Below are positions 1 to 9,553 of a DNA stretch of 64,000 nucleotides, piece after piece. A model generated the notes under the pieces. That model ran no database searches and was not told the origin of the DNA. It worked only from the letters and a program-made list of their open reading frames with translations. The position numbers and the translations under genes are program-made. The stretch is from Alnus glutinosa (taxonomy: Eukaryota; Streptophyta; Magnoliopsida; Fagales; Betulaceae): the NCBI RefSeq assembly GCF_958979055.1, contig NC_084898.1, positions 878,001 to 942,000 on the forward strand. Reading direction: 5' to 3'. The stretch's first letter is position 1; each line of letters starts with the position of its first letter.

Positions 1-287
1 GAAAGTATTAATTTTTTTTCTTTGAAAAAATTAAATCTGTACAAAAACCGGCCCAAAACCGGTGTAAACTTGGCCCAAAACACTTTAAACCCGGCCCAAA
101 ATCGGAATTCAAAAGCGGTTTTAAAACCGCCGGTTATTAAGGTAATAACCGCTAACCGACAGTTATAAAAATAACCGCCTCCGCCTATGCGGTTAGCAGT
201 TGGTAAAAAAAAAAAAATAACCGCTTGGCGGTTAGCGATTAGCGGTTTTAGCCAATAACCGTCGGTTATAACCGCTTGAACACCCCT
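1..287. mobile_element. CGGTTA-rich non-autonomous element, partial (hAT-like?)
   Basis: The first 290 bases are full of CGGTTA/TAACCG motifs in both orientations and end with an AACACCCC-type terminus. Such self-complementary sequence ending in a GGGTGTT-like terminus is typical of hAT-type MITEs in plants. The left end lies outside the window, so no target duplication can be read. A weaker relative may lie near 38762-38996. The family assignment is an inference. Confidence 0.35.
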
Positions 288-705
288 TTTCCACAGCATC
301 GTTTGCTAACGGTTTGGAAAAACACACTTTTCTTAAAAATAATTAATATACAATTTAAAACACAAAACAGGTCTCAAATAAATTATAAAAGGAGAAGATT
401 TCGTCCATAAAGCGGAACAGAGTGTGGTGAAAGGCATTTTTTTGTTCCAGATTGGATTAAAGTAAATTTTTTTAATTTAGGTTATTAAATTACATTTATT
501 CTTAGAATATATAATTCTCACATGCACGGTTAATTTTGGTAAAAATTACATCGTATAAGAGAACATATATCTGTATAATATATTAAATTAAAGAAATTTC
601 TTCCTTTGTACTTTGAAAGAAAATTGTCTTTTTTCACATTTCACGTATAAAAAAATAAATCAAATTAAAATTAAAAAAATACTTTTAAAGTCAAAACCCT
701 AAACT
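288..705. other. AT-rich spacer, no gene seen
   Basis: AT-rich sequence with no credible open frame, RNA gene or recognisable repeat. It ends at the 9-bp target duplication of the next element. Confidence 0.6.
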
Positions 706-714
706 CAAAATTTA

Positions 715-1568
715 GGAAAAATTATAGTTTAGCCTCTCAAATTATCACTCGTTTTGCACTTAGCCCCACAAACTGCTAACACTCTGACTCCGGCCTACCA
801 AAACCTTTGAAAAAGGCCCCATTCGACGAAATATCTCCATATTAACCATGCCACGTGTCATTTTTTAAATAAAAAATAAAAAAAAAGTTAAAAAAAAATA
901 AAAACTAAAAACTAAAATAACTAAATTTTTATTTTTATTTTTTTAAAAAAGAAAATATAGATTTCGGAGTGGCCCGTAAGCCACCCCTAGGGCTCGGGGG
1001 GGTGGCGCATGGCCACCCTTGGGGCAAGGTGTGGCCGTGCGGCTACCCTTGGGGCCAAGTGTGGCCGCCCAGCTACCCCCAGTGGCCGAGGGTGGCCCCG
1101 CGCCACCCCCCAACCTTATGGTGGGCTTACGGGCCACCCCAAAGTCCATTTCGGGTGGCCTGAAAGCCACCCCCTAGGGCTCTAGGGGTGGCGCGCGGCC
1201 ACTCTTGGGGCCAAGGTGGCCTGCGAGCCACCCCAAAGGTGGCGTCGGCCACCTCTAGGGGTGGCTCACAGGCCACCCCCCTCCCCAAGGGGTGGCTTCT
1301 CAGCCACCCCAAAACCTCATATTTTCTTTTTCTTTTTTTTTTTTTCTAAAAAAAAATAAAATAAAAATTTAGTTATTTTAGTTTTAGTTTTTATTTTATT
1401 TTTTAATTAAAAAATGACACGTAGCAGGAATAATATGGAGATATTTCACCAAATGTAACCTTTTTCAAAGGTTTTGGTAGTTTGATAGGCTGGAGTCGGA
1501 GTGTTGGTGGATTGTGTGGCTAAGCTCAAAACGGGTGGTAATTTAAGGTTTTAAACTATAATTTTTCC
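715..1568. mobile_element. MULE-type MITE with GC-rich GGTGGCC core
   Basis: An 854-bp element with inverted termini of roughly 170 bp: the left end begins GGAAAAATTATAGTTT and the right end finishes AAACTATAATTTTTCC. It is flanked on both sides by the identical 9-bp direct repeat CAAAATTTA (706-714 and 1569-1577), the duplication length expected of Mutator-like transposons. Both arms carry an ACACGTGGC-like subterminal motif and a homopurine/homopyrimidine block. The core (about 960-1310) is strikingly GC-rich and built from irregular GGTGGC...GCCACC units. No transposase is encoded. The right end lies about 150 bp upstream of the first aldolase start codon, so the element sits in that gene's promoter or leader. 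Confidence 0.85.
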
Positions 1569-1717
1569 CAAAATTTATTTTGGTTATACGGGAAAGGAAA
1601 AAAATTAAAAAGAAAAAGAAGTCCACCATTTCAGTCTCAAACCCTCGCCTGTAGCCACTGTTGTCTTCAAATACTGAAACATTCTCGGTGATTCCCAAGC
1701 TCCAAAAAGAGACACCC

Positions 1718-2767
1718 ATGGATACTCTCACGTATCCCTCCACCTCCACTCTTTCAACCCTCAGAACAAAGTCCTTCACGTTCAACAACAATCCCTCCAA
1801 ATTAACACTTTCCTCTTTCAAAACCCAATACCCCACCACCACGACCACCACCACCACCTTCAAAACCCTAACCCCTCTCAAATCCCAAAACCCCGCCACC
1901 ATACCCCCAGATCTCTCCCCAGTCGCCACCCGCGAAACCCTCAAATCCCGTCTCCACGACGGCGAGACCCTCTACGGCCTCTTCCTCCTCAGCTTCTCCC
2001 CCACATTCGCTGAGATCGCCGGCCTCGCCGGCTACGACTTCGTCGTTGTCGACATGGAGCACGGCCCGGGCGGCATCTCCGAGGCGCTCTCCTGCCTCCG
2101 CGCGCTGGCCGCCACGCGCACCCCCGCGATCCTCCGACTGCCTGAGAGCTGCCCCACCTGGGCCAAGAAGGCCCTGGATCTCGGTCCACAGGGGATCATG
2201 TTCCCCATGATCGACAGCCCAAAGGCCGCCAAGCAGGCAGTCTCGTACTGTCGCTTTCCGCCCAATGGCATCCGTGGTTCGGCCCACACGGTCGTGAGGG
2301 CCTCGAGCTACGGCATCGACGAAGGGTATTTGGGTAATTTCGAGGACGAGTTGCTGATCATGTGCCAGGTAGAGTCCGAGGAGGGAGTCAAGAAGGTGGA
2401 AGAGATCGCGGCCGTTGATGGGGTGGACTGCATTCAAATGGGGCCGTTGGACCTGAGTGCCAGCATGGGGTACCTGTGGGACCCGGGGAACAAGAAGGTG
2501 AAGGAGATGATGAGAGTCGCAGAGAAGGCCGTGTTGGGTGTGGGGCCCAAAGCTAGTGGGGCCTACTTGTCCGGGTTCGCCATGCCGTTCGATGGGCCTG
2601 ATGATCTGAGGAGGCGCGGATATCACATGGTGTCTGGGGCCGTTGATGTGGGGCTGTTCAGGAGCGCGGCCGTGGAGGATGTGAAGAGGTTTAAGATGGG
2701 TTTGATGGAGGGCTCTGATGACGCTGAGGATGGTAAGGATGCTGATGAGAAGTACTGGAGCGAATGA
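1718..2767 (+). CDS. HpcH/HpaI-type aldolase, predicted plastid-targeted (copy 1)
   Basis: Single-exon gene for 349 residues, a relative of bacterial class II pyruvate aldolases (HpaI, 2-keto-3-deoxy-L-rhamnonate aldolase) and, as I recall, of Arabidopsis At4g10750. Visible family features are the DMEHG motif with the catalytic-type His at about residue 115, the substrate-loop Arg in ILRLP (about 140), and the presumed metal ligands Glu in QVE (about 219) and Asp in GPLDLS (about 245). The first 75 residues are rich in Ser, Thr and Lys and poor in acidic residues, as in a chloroplast transit peptide. The chosen Met (MDTLTYPSTS) matches the start of copy 2; no in-frame ATG lies closer upstream. 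Third codon positions are very GC-rich against AT-rich flanks. The tail is extended and acidic, and its 3' end is duplicated just downstream. The plant substrate is not known to me. Confidence 0.9.
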   Translation: MDTLTYPSTSTLSTLRTKSFTFNNNPSKLTLSSFKTQYPTTTTTTTTFKTLTPLKSQNPATIPPDLSPVATRETLKSRLHDGETLYGLFLLSFSPTFAEIAGLAGYDFVVVDMEHGPGGISEALSCLRALAATRTPAILRLPESCPTWAKKALDLGPQGIMFPMIDSPKAAKQAVSYCRFPPNGIRGSAHTVVRASSYGIDEGYLGNFEDELLIMCQVESEEGVKKVEEIAAVDGVDCIQMGPLDLSASMGYLWDPGNKKVKEMMRVAEKAVLGVGPKASGAYLSGFAMPFDGPDDLRRRGYHMVSGAVDVGLFRSAAVEDVKRFKMGLMEGSDDAEDGKDADEKYWSE

Positions 2768-2885
2768 GAAAAAGAATTTTAGAAGGAAAAATTGGGTTTA
2801 AGATGGGTTTGATGGAGGGCTCTGATGATGCTGATGAGAAGTACTGGAGCGAATGAGAAAAATGTATTTTAGAAGGAAAAATTGG
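2689..2885 (+). repeat. Tandem duplication of the aldolase gene's 3' end
   Basis: The stretch 2689-2795, covering the last codons, stop and start of the 3' UTR, is repeated almost exactly at 2796-2885. The second unit lacks a short in-frame piece (GCTGAGGATGGTAAG or equivalent) present in the first. The second unit lies after the stop codon and should be untranslated. Confidence 0.85.
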
Positions 2886-3631
2886 AATTATTTTTGTTTT
2901 GTTTGTAATTATAGTCGGCTTCTTTGTTCTGACTCCTTCGTTTGTTTTCTTCTTTGCTTATTTCTTGAAATAGAAAATGCAAATGTACTGCCATCTTTAC
3001 AACTAAACCTTTACAAACTGATGCGGGGAGGCTACAACTATTAACTTTTAGAAAGTAATTTTCTCAATGCTTGGCCACCCCAAGCACCGGCCGGGGTTGG
3101 CTGCGACCATCTCAGATGGTATTGGGGTTGATCACGCTACCCTCCGAGCCTCTTGGCGTCTACCCTGAAGAGTCCTGGGAGTGGTGTGACTACTCCTAGA
3201 GCTTTTGATTGTGGTGGCTGGCCGCTCATAGAGAATTTTTTTTTAATCCAAAAATAATAATGACCTTTTGGTGAAATAATTTTTAGAGTTGGACCAATTT
3301 TGGAAATTTAGGCAAAATATGATTTAACCTTGTGTTATCATCAAATGGAAAAATAGGAACAGGAATGATCAGCCGGTTGTAATCATAATAATACCTACTC
3401 TTAATGAACACTTCAATTGCATCCAATCATTCCAAACTTTTAGAAAGTGACGATCTATTCTCCCAAACTATTAGGTATTTTTGTTAACTTGGCAAAATGT
3501 ATCATTATACCATAGGTTAAAGTACAATTACGCCTTAATATTAAAAAATAAAATAAAATAAAATAACCTTCAAAACCATGGAGATTTGCAACCATAATTA
3601 TGCTTTTATACCCATCATTACAAACATTATG
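2886..3631. other. Spacer after aldolase copy 1
   Basis: AT-rich sequence apart from a GC-richer patch at about 3070-3235 with degenerate GGTGGC/GCCACC motifs like the core of the upstream MULE. That patch may be a decayed relative, but no termini or TSD could be found. No gene seen. Confidence 0.45.
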
Positions 3632-3727
3632 TACTTTTTTTTTAGGACAATGATCCTTCTCTATTTCAAATAACATTATTTACTTTTTTTTAGGACAATG
3701 ATCCTTCTCTATTTCAAATAACATTAT
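3632..3727. repeat. Two-unit tandem repeat, about 48 bp
   Basis: A unit containing TTAGGACAATGATCCTTCTC is present twice head to tail (3632-3679 and 3681-3727). The only visible difference is the length of a T run, so the duplication is recent. Confidence 0.85.
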
Positions 3728-4271
3728 ATACACTATAAAATGTATGAACTTCAAAATTTGATTATGAAATAGATGTTATTAATTTCATTTGAAATGTATG
3801 TTGGAACAGAGGAATAGGGGGCTAGTCTAGGCCATGGTGCCCCCTCAATTCTTAAAAATAAAAATAAAAATTATAAGAAAAAAAAATAATAAAAAATTAG
3901 CCTATTAGAAGTCGTCAAACAGACAAAATCACCAAAATCAGACGATTTTGCTCAAAATCTCGTCTCCAACGAACTCGTCAACACCATCGTCAAATTGAGA
4001 ATTGTCAGGAACCCTCGTACGATGAGACGAGGGTTTTGTCGATCGTCTTTTGCTTTTTTCCAATTTTTTATTCCATCTCTTTTTTCTTACTTTCCTATTC
4101 ATCATCGTCTCAGATGCGAGACCGGAGTAGGATCCTTTCATTCGACAAGCCGTGTGGATGGCCGGTTGGGCGTAGAGCACTGACGTAGTGAGCTGTTCAA
4201 GCGAAGGTATGTACGACCAATCGTCGGCGAACCACGACATGATTGACCCAGTTCTCATCGGCGTTACTAGC
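3728..4271. other. Spacer with possible repeat terminus, no gene seen
   Basis: AT-rich and low-complexity to about 3900. A patch GGGGGCTAGTCTAGG...GTGCCCCCTC at about 3816-3846 resembles a transposon end, but no partner was found. From about 3950 the base composition becomes more coding-like and leads into the 51-bp repeat. Confidence 0.35.
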
Positions 4272-4474
4272 GTTGATAATCTGGTCGATATTGCTCCGGC
4301 TGTCAAAAATCAGGTACCTAGCATGACAATCCGACTGATTTTGCTCTGGCCCTCAAAAATCCGATACCTAGGGTTGATAATCCAGCCAATTATGCTCCTG
4401 GTCTCAAAAATCCGGTACCCAGCGTTGATAATCCAGCCGATTCAGCTCCCGTTGTCAAAAATCCAATCAATTCT
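4272..4474 (+). repeat. Four-unit 51-bp repeat with coding character
   Basis: Four head-to-tail units begin at 4272, 4323, 4373 and 4424, with lengths 51, 50, 51 and 51. Translated, units 1, 3 and 4 give variants of the 17-residue motif VDNPADSAPVVKNPVPS, with Asp-Asn and Lys-Asn-Pro conserved while other positions vary. Unit 2 is one base short, so units 1 and 3 are not in one frame. A possible upstream in-frame start is at 4209 (MYDQSSANHD). A period that is a multiple of three with codon-wise substitution suggests a fragment of a repeat-protein gene. I do not recognise the protein. Confidence 0.5.
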
Positions 4475-4756
4475 CTCCCCTTTTTGCTCTCGCCTATCTA
4501 TTGGAAGGTACTATTTTTTTAATTTCATTTTTATAAAACTGATAAAAAAATTAGTATTTTTTTTGAAGTAGAGAATATTTGAAGAGTTTGATATTTAGAG
4601 CTTTAAAAAACGAGGTAGCAAAAATAACAAAAATGATATTTTTCGTCAAAATTTGTTGAAGTTTTGATGATTTCACTACAAATGCTCTTAATCCCTAGTA
4701 ACAAATTTTTTTTAGCCCATTGACTGCTATCCATAATACTTTTTGAGTCCATCTCT

Positions 4757-5119
4757 GAATAAATGATCATTTGAAATGGGGAGGATTCTTGTCGGTTTCG
4801 AAAAGGATCATTGTCCATCTTAATTACAAGGACACGTCATCTTGGTGGATCCACATAGGCCATGATCCGTGTACCTGTTTTGGGCCCAAATATCATACGG
4901 CTGGGCTTGAATACAAAGAAATCAAATTAGGCTTGGTCGTCAAAAGTAACGAAGAAAAACATGTAGGGCTTGAATCAGACCAAAATCAACGCTAGCTTGG
5001 ATTGTGGAAACCTGAAGCCTGTTTATCCAAGAAGAAAAACAGGGATTTTGATTATGAATTTACGAGGCATAAATTTCAACGTATTGTACCTATTATTGAT
5101 TATCAGTTAAGTTTTAATT
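4757..5119 (+). repeat. Left arm of a long inverted repeat
   Basis: This segment reappears in reverse complement at 8710-9327. Shared landmarks are TGGGCCCAAATATCATA, GGCTGGGCTTGAATAC, AAACAGGGATTTTGATTATGA and AATAGGTACAAT-type blocks, in mirrored order. The right arm is longer because a MITE has inserted into it. Aldolase copy 2 lies between the arms. No transposase or known family terminus was recognised. Confidence 0.75.
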
Positions 5120-5767
5120 GTGTGGAGACTCATGTCTTTTTCGAATCATTTTAAAATTGAAGTAACTTTTTAAATTATTAGTAAATATGTGATATATTAT
5201 TATTGAATTTTAATCAAATTATAATTTTAAAAGTCAAGTTAATCTTAAAAAAATTTAAGGACCCTCTAAATATTATTTTAAAACCATGCGTGAATAGAAT
5301 GACCATTGTCTTGGAACGTTGGAAGATGGATTCGAATGATTGCCCATAAACATTAGAAATTTTCAACGAATTAACTTTGGTTTCTGTGCATACAATTTTT
5401 ATTTTTTTAAAAAGAAGGGATCGAGCATTTCTTTTGGCCTTACATGCAAGGGGATCGGAATTAAGCTCTAAATTCTAAAAGAAGTCCTAAAATAAACCCT
5501 AGACCTTCTCATATATATGTCTCTATAGGCTTCGTAGAATTAAGGAGAGAGTAATTAAGGCCTACTTTTGAAGGTTTGGTCACTCTAAACTTGGAGGACT
5601 CCTATCTTAAGGTAATCTATTCGATCTCTAACTTTTAATTTTTTTTTTTTTTTTTTTTGGATGAAAACTTTTAAATTTTCATGCATATCTAACTGTTTAA
5701 ATCGTACGTAAGCATGCTTGGTTTTTTTTTTTGTCTGAGAGAAACATGTGATTTATTAAATGAGTTG

Positions 5768-5830
<63 letters not shown>

Positions 5831-6639
5831 TCTTTCTTGAGAACATGTGGATTAAATGATGATCGGTCCGTTTAGTAATCCCCTCCCCTCCCCTCCCCTC
5901 TGTGGGAGAATTATAGTTTTGAGTGTGAGTAAAAAGTGATTGATGTGATATAAAGTAAAAAGAATTTATATAAAAAAGTAGAAAAATTTTGGATTATAGT
6001 GAATTTTTTTATTTAAATAATAAAAAAGAATTATTAATGTGATATAAAAAGTAAAAAATGTTAGGAATGTTTTGAGTTGATAAAGAGAATTGCCGTGTGA
6101 GAAGTACCGTGGCAAAGAAGATAAAATAAAAGAAGATCGAAGAGACGAACGTGCGGGTTGACGGGTTGTACGTGAAGTGCATGTACGTACCGTGAGAGAC
6201 GGAGTGCATGCATGCATGAAATATATATATATATATATGTTTCAATGGCTTGGATTTAAAGTAGAAAATCCAACCGCCGAGAGGGGGAATTAAAAGGTAG
6301 AACAATATCTATTGTGGTTTTTTTTTTTTTTTTGTGTTGATTAAGCACAAAATGATTAAAAAATAATCACCGTAAATGTGTTTTAGCATTTCTTATTTGA
6401 AAAACAGCTTACTCGATCGTAGTACTTGGCCACGCGCGTTATTCATTAGGGTAGCCTTGGTCCTTGTCCACGTCCATGCATGGGGATTGATCATATATAG
6501 AGCTCCTGTTCTTATGTTCGAACATCTGGACTTTATCACACTGGTAACACAAAGGAAAATGCTTCTTGCACAACAATTATACACAATAATTAAATAATTA
6601 TTCTTCAAAAAATAATAATAATAATAATTCAATAATTCT
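5120..6639. other. Spacer with microsatellites and MITE-like sequence
   Basis: No gene seen. It contains a T-rich tract at about 5640-5658, a (TA)n microsatellite at 5769-5827 and four CCCCT units at about 5881-5900. A stretch at about 5920-6090 with repeated GTGATATAAAGTAAAAA resembles, in inverted orientation, the MITEs at 10929-11226 and about 59450-59720. Confidence 0.5.
5769..5827. repeat. (TA)n microsatellite
   Basis: Uninterrupted TA dinucleotide run of about 59 bases. Confidence 0.95.
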
Positions 6640-6671
6640 ACTCACATAGATCACATGTGATCTATGTGAGT
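6640..6671. repeat. Perfect 32-bp palindrome
   Basis: The 16-base half ACTCACATAGATCACA is followed directly by its exact reverse complement, with no spacer. It lies about 670 bp upstream of aldolase copy 2. It could be the centre of a fold-back MITE or a cruciform-forming site. A related half-site, ACCTATCACATAGGT, follows at once (about 6676-6690). Confidence 0.85.
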
Positions 6672-7336
6672 GAGACCTATCACATAGGTTCCACCTCATA
6701 TAAATAGAGTTATATATGTAAATTGTTGTGTGTACGTTATTATTGCGTAAGAATTACCTCCTTGACATAAAACGTGACTTACCAAGAGTTTGAAACTAAA
6801 TAAATGATCAGTGCATAACAATGTTGTGTGCACATTCAACGAGAGTTTGGACAACGACTTATATTGGTGGAATCCAAAACTACATTCATGAATCTCACCG
6901 CACAACCTGCACCAACCACTTCTCTCGAAACTATGGACATGGCTGTTCTTTTTCAAGAAAAATATTCCTGCACAACCGTATACAATTCTTTCATCATTTT
7001 GACTGTCTTCAAAACGTAAAGGCAGCCAGTGTGGCGGCTGTGACAAAACGTGAAGGCAGCGAGTGTGGCGGCTGTGGAACAACCCACTCTTTTTGTTTTT
7101 CTTTTTGTCATCAAGATCGTGTGGCTGTTCCACAGCCACATTTTCCTTCGTTTTTTTGGTCATTGACTCATTGCAAACGTTGATCTGTCATTGCAAACGT
7201 TGTCGTTAGTTAAAAGATTTCTTTGTGGAAATCTGAATCGTTTGTTGATTTAACAGCAGATGTGCTGTTACTTTTACTCCAGCGTCAGCCTACAACAAAT
7301 ACTGAACATTCTTTCGAAGTTCCAAACAAACACACG
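6672..7336. other. Upstream region of aldolase copy 2
   Basis: Moderate-complexity sequence with several short open frames, none convincing. It holds a 34-bp direct tandem repeat (7011-7044, 7045-7078; core GGCAGC-AGTGTGGCGGCTGTG) and a repeated TCATTGCAAACGTTG (about 7160-7203). It shows no evident similarity to the region upstream of aldolase copy 1, so the gene duplication does not extend far 5'. Confidence 0.5.
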
Positions 7337-8248
7337 ATGCCTCCCCTTACATATCGCTCCACCTCCGTTCTCTCAGCCCTCAAAACAAAGTCCTTCACTT
7401 TCACCACCACCGCCTGCAAATCCCAAAACCCCATGACCACACCCTCAGATATCTCCACAATCTACGCCCCAACAACCCTCAAATCCCGTCTCCACAATCG
7501 CGAGACCCTCTACGGCCTCTTTCTCCTCAGTTTCTCTCCCACATTGGCCGAGATCGCCGGCCTCGCCGGCTACGACTACGTCGTTGTCGACATGGAGCAC
7601 GGCCCCGGTGGCGTCTCCAACGCGCTCTCCTGCATTCACGCGCTCGCTGCCACGCGCACCCCCGCGATCCTCCGGCTGCCCGAGAACTGCCCCACTTGGG
7701 CGAAGAAGGCCCTGGATCTTGGCCCACAGGGGATCATGTTCCCCATGATCCAAACCCAAAAGGCAGCCGAGGAGGCCGTCTCGTACTGTCGCTTCCCGCC
7801 CAATGGGGTCCGCGGCTCGGCCAACACGGTCGTGAGGGCCTCGAGTTACGGCATCGACGAAGGGTATTTGGGTAATTACGAGGACAAGTTGCTGATCATG
7901 TGCCAGGTGGAGTCGGAGGAGGGGGTCGAGAACGCGGAAGAGATCGCCGCCGTTGATGGGGTGGACTGCGTTCAAATAGGGCCGCGTGATCTGAGTTTCA
8001 GCATGGGGTACATGGGGGACATGGGGAACAACAAGTTGAGGGAGACGATGAGGGTCGCCGAGAAGGCCGTGCTGGGTGGTGGTGGGACATACTTGGCCGG
8101 GATCGCGTCGCCGTTCGATCGGCCTGATGATCTGAGGAGACGTGGGTATCACATGGTGGCTGGTGGCGTGGATGTGGGGCTGTTCAGGAGCGCGACCGTG
8201 GAGGATGTGAAGAGGTTTAAGATGGGTTTGATGGAAGCCAGGCTCTGA
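7337..8248 (+). CDS. HpcH/HpaI-type aldolase (copy 2)
   Basis: Single-exon gene for 303 residues, closely similar to copy 1 in protein and in silent positions, so the pair arose by duplication. The DMEHGPGG motif, ILRLP Arg, QVE Glu and GPRDLS Asp are all intact, so the active site looks usable. Differences: the N-terminal leader lacks about 20 residues of the Ser/Thr-rich stretch found in copy 1, a few residues are missing near VLGGGGTYLAG, and the acidic C-terminal extension is replaced by MEARL. The Met beginning MPPLTYRSTS is chosen because it aligns with copy 1. Similarity to copy 1 continues for a short distance into the 3' UTR (AGAAGGAAAAATT-type block near 8360). Plastid targeting is plausible but weaker. 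Confidence 0.87.
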   Translation: MPPLTYRSTSVLSALKTKSFTFTTTACKSQNPMTTPSDISTIYAPTTLKSRLHNRETLYGLFLLSFSPTLAEIAGLAGYDYVVVDMEHGPGGVSNALSCIHALAATRTPAILRLPENCPTWAKKALDLGPQGIMFPMIQTQKAAEEAVSYCRFPPNGVRGSANTVVRASSYGIDEGYLGNYEDKLLIMCQVESEEGVENAEEIAAVDGVDCVQIGPRDLSFSMGYMGDMGNNKLRETMRVAEKAVLGGGGTYLAGIASPFDRPDDLRRRGYHMVAGGVDVGLFRSATVEDVKRFKMGLMEARL

Positions 8249-8709
8249 TGATGCTGATGATAAATAATGGAGTGATTGAAAAAAGGAAAATGTTAGATTT
8301 ACAACACCAATACAACAACTGTATAACAATCCCTCATTCGAGGGTGGGTCTAAAAAAAGGTCTTTTTGGAAGGAAAAATTAGAATAATTTCTAATTATCC
8401 TAATAATTTCATTAAAATTAAAAATACCACAATAATATTAAAATATTTCTTCTCTCCAAATATTAGAAATCCTCCTTATCACAATTATTATATTTATTCA
8501 ATTTACCAAATATATCTATACTTTATAGAATAATTCCTTCAAATTAATGTTCTAACCACAAAATATCATAAATCCACCTTATCCTCGAAATTAATAATAC
8601 CTTAATCTCCCAGAGTATAGATCGGAGTTATTCCGGTGCGAATAGTTCGACTGCTCCCAAAATTTAAATAAATTATATCTTATTCGCTAGTAAAATAGTA
8701 TCAGTTGAT
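8249..8709. other. 3' flank of aldolase copy 2
   Basis: Contains the likely 3' UTR. A roughly 70-bp insertion relative to copy 1 (about 8285-8355) separates the stop codon from the shared AGGAAAAATT block. The rest is AT-rich with no gene seen. Confidence 0.5.
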
Positions 8710-9327
8710 ACCAATTAACTTAAATGATAATCAATAATAGGTACAATACGTTTAAATTTATGCCTCATAATCAAAATCCCTGTTTTTCTTCTTAATTAGA
8801 TAAACAAGCTTCAGGTTTCAATTAACAATTCAAGCTAGAGTTGATTTTGGTTTGATTTAGGGTGCGTTTGGAATTGAGATTTCGTAGACAAAAAATACGA
8901 TTTTAAATTAAATTGCAGAAAATGAACCATTTGAGTATTACGTTTTAAAAAATTACGATTTAAAAACGTAGAAAACTGCTTTTCAAATCATAGGTAGGGG
9001 TTACTTTTTTAAAAACGCAAAATTTTAAAGACTAACTTACGATTTTAAAGGCTAAACTACTATTTTGCTAAACGCTTAATTGTATTTTTAAAAAATTACT
9101 TTTTCAAATCACATATTTTTAAATCGAAAATCTAAACGGACCTCGATCACTCCATTTTTTTGTTCGTTACTTTTGACTACCCAGGCCTGATTTGATTTCA
9201 CTGTATTCAAGCCCAGCCATATGATATTTGGGCCCAAAGGAGGTAGACAGAACATGGCCTATATGGATCCAACAGCATGAATGTGTCTTTGTAATTATGA
9301 CGATGACTTAAATGATCATGCATAAAC
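8710..9327 (-). repeat. Right arm of the long inverted repeat
   Basis: Reverse-complement counterpart of 4757-5119. The order of the shared blocks is preserved, and the two are separated by about 3.6 kb containing aldolase copy 2. Its extra length is explained by the MITE at 8860-9143. Confidence 0.75.
8860..9143. mobile_element. MITE with GTGCGTTTGG-type terminus
   Basis: It interrupts the right arm of the inverted repeat; the left arm has no matching sequence, which shows it as an insertion. The left end GGGTGCGTTTGGA pairs with the right end TCTAAACGGACC in inverted orientation. The interior has poly-A/T blocks with AAAATTACGATTT motifs. Relatives occur at 10333-10605, about 39380-39700 and 50068-50316. 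Confidence 0.65.
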
Positions 9328-9553
9328 TTCTTTGTCTAGTATTATCTAACTAGTAATTTTAAATACTCAATTTTTATATGACATGGCTGAAGTGATGGTG
9401 TCTATAATGTTTTAAAATTTTTCAATTTTTAATAAAGGCTAATTCAAGAGCGGATGAACATTACAATATCAATTCAGTGAAAATATAATTAAAATGAGAG
9501 TTGTGTAAATAACATTATTTTATTTTTATATATCATTTTAATAAAAGCTTCAA

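Noticed and set aside
1868-2626. Long open frame antisense to aldolase copy 1 (and its equivalent at 7445-8329)
   Set aside because: It arises from the strong third-position GC of the sense gene; it has no recognisable domain and appears in both copies only because the sense sequence is conserved.
3070-3235. GC-richer GGTGGC-like patch as a second Mutator-like element
   Set aside because: No inverted termini or target duplication could be found; recorded only as a possible relic in the spacer entry.
5966-7183. Several short frames on both strands upstream of aldolase copy 2
   Set aside because: Low-complexity, Lys/Phe-rich or lacking any conserved domain; best explained by MITE-like and promoter DNA.
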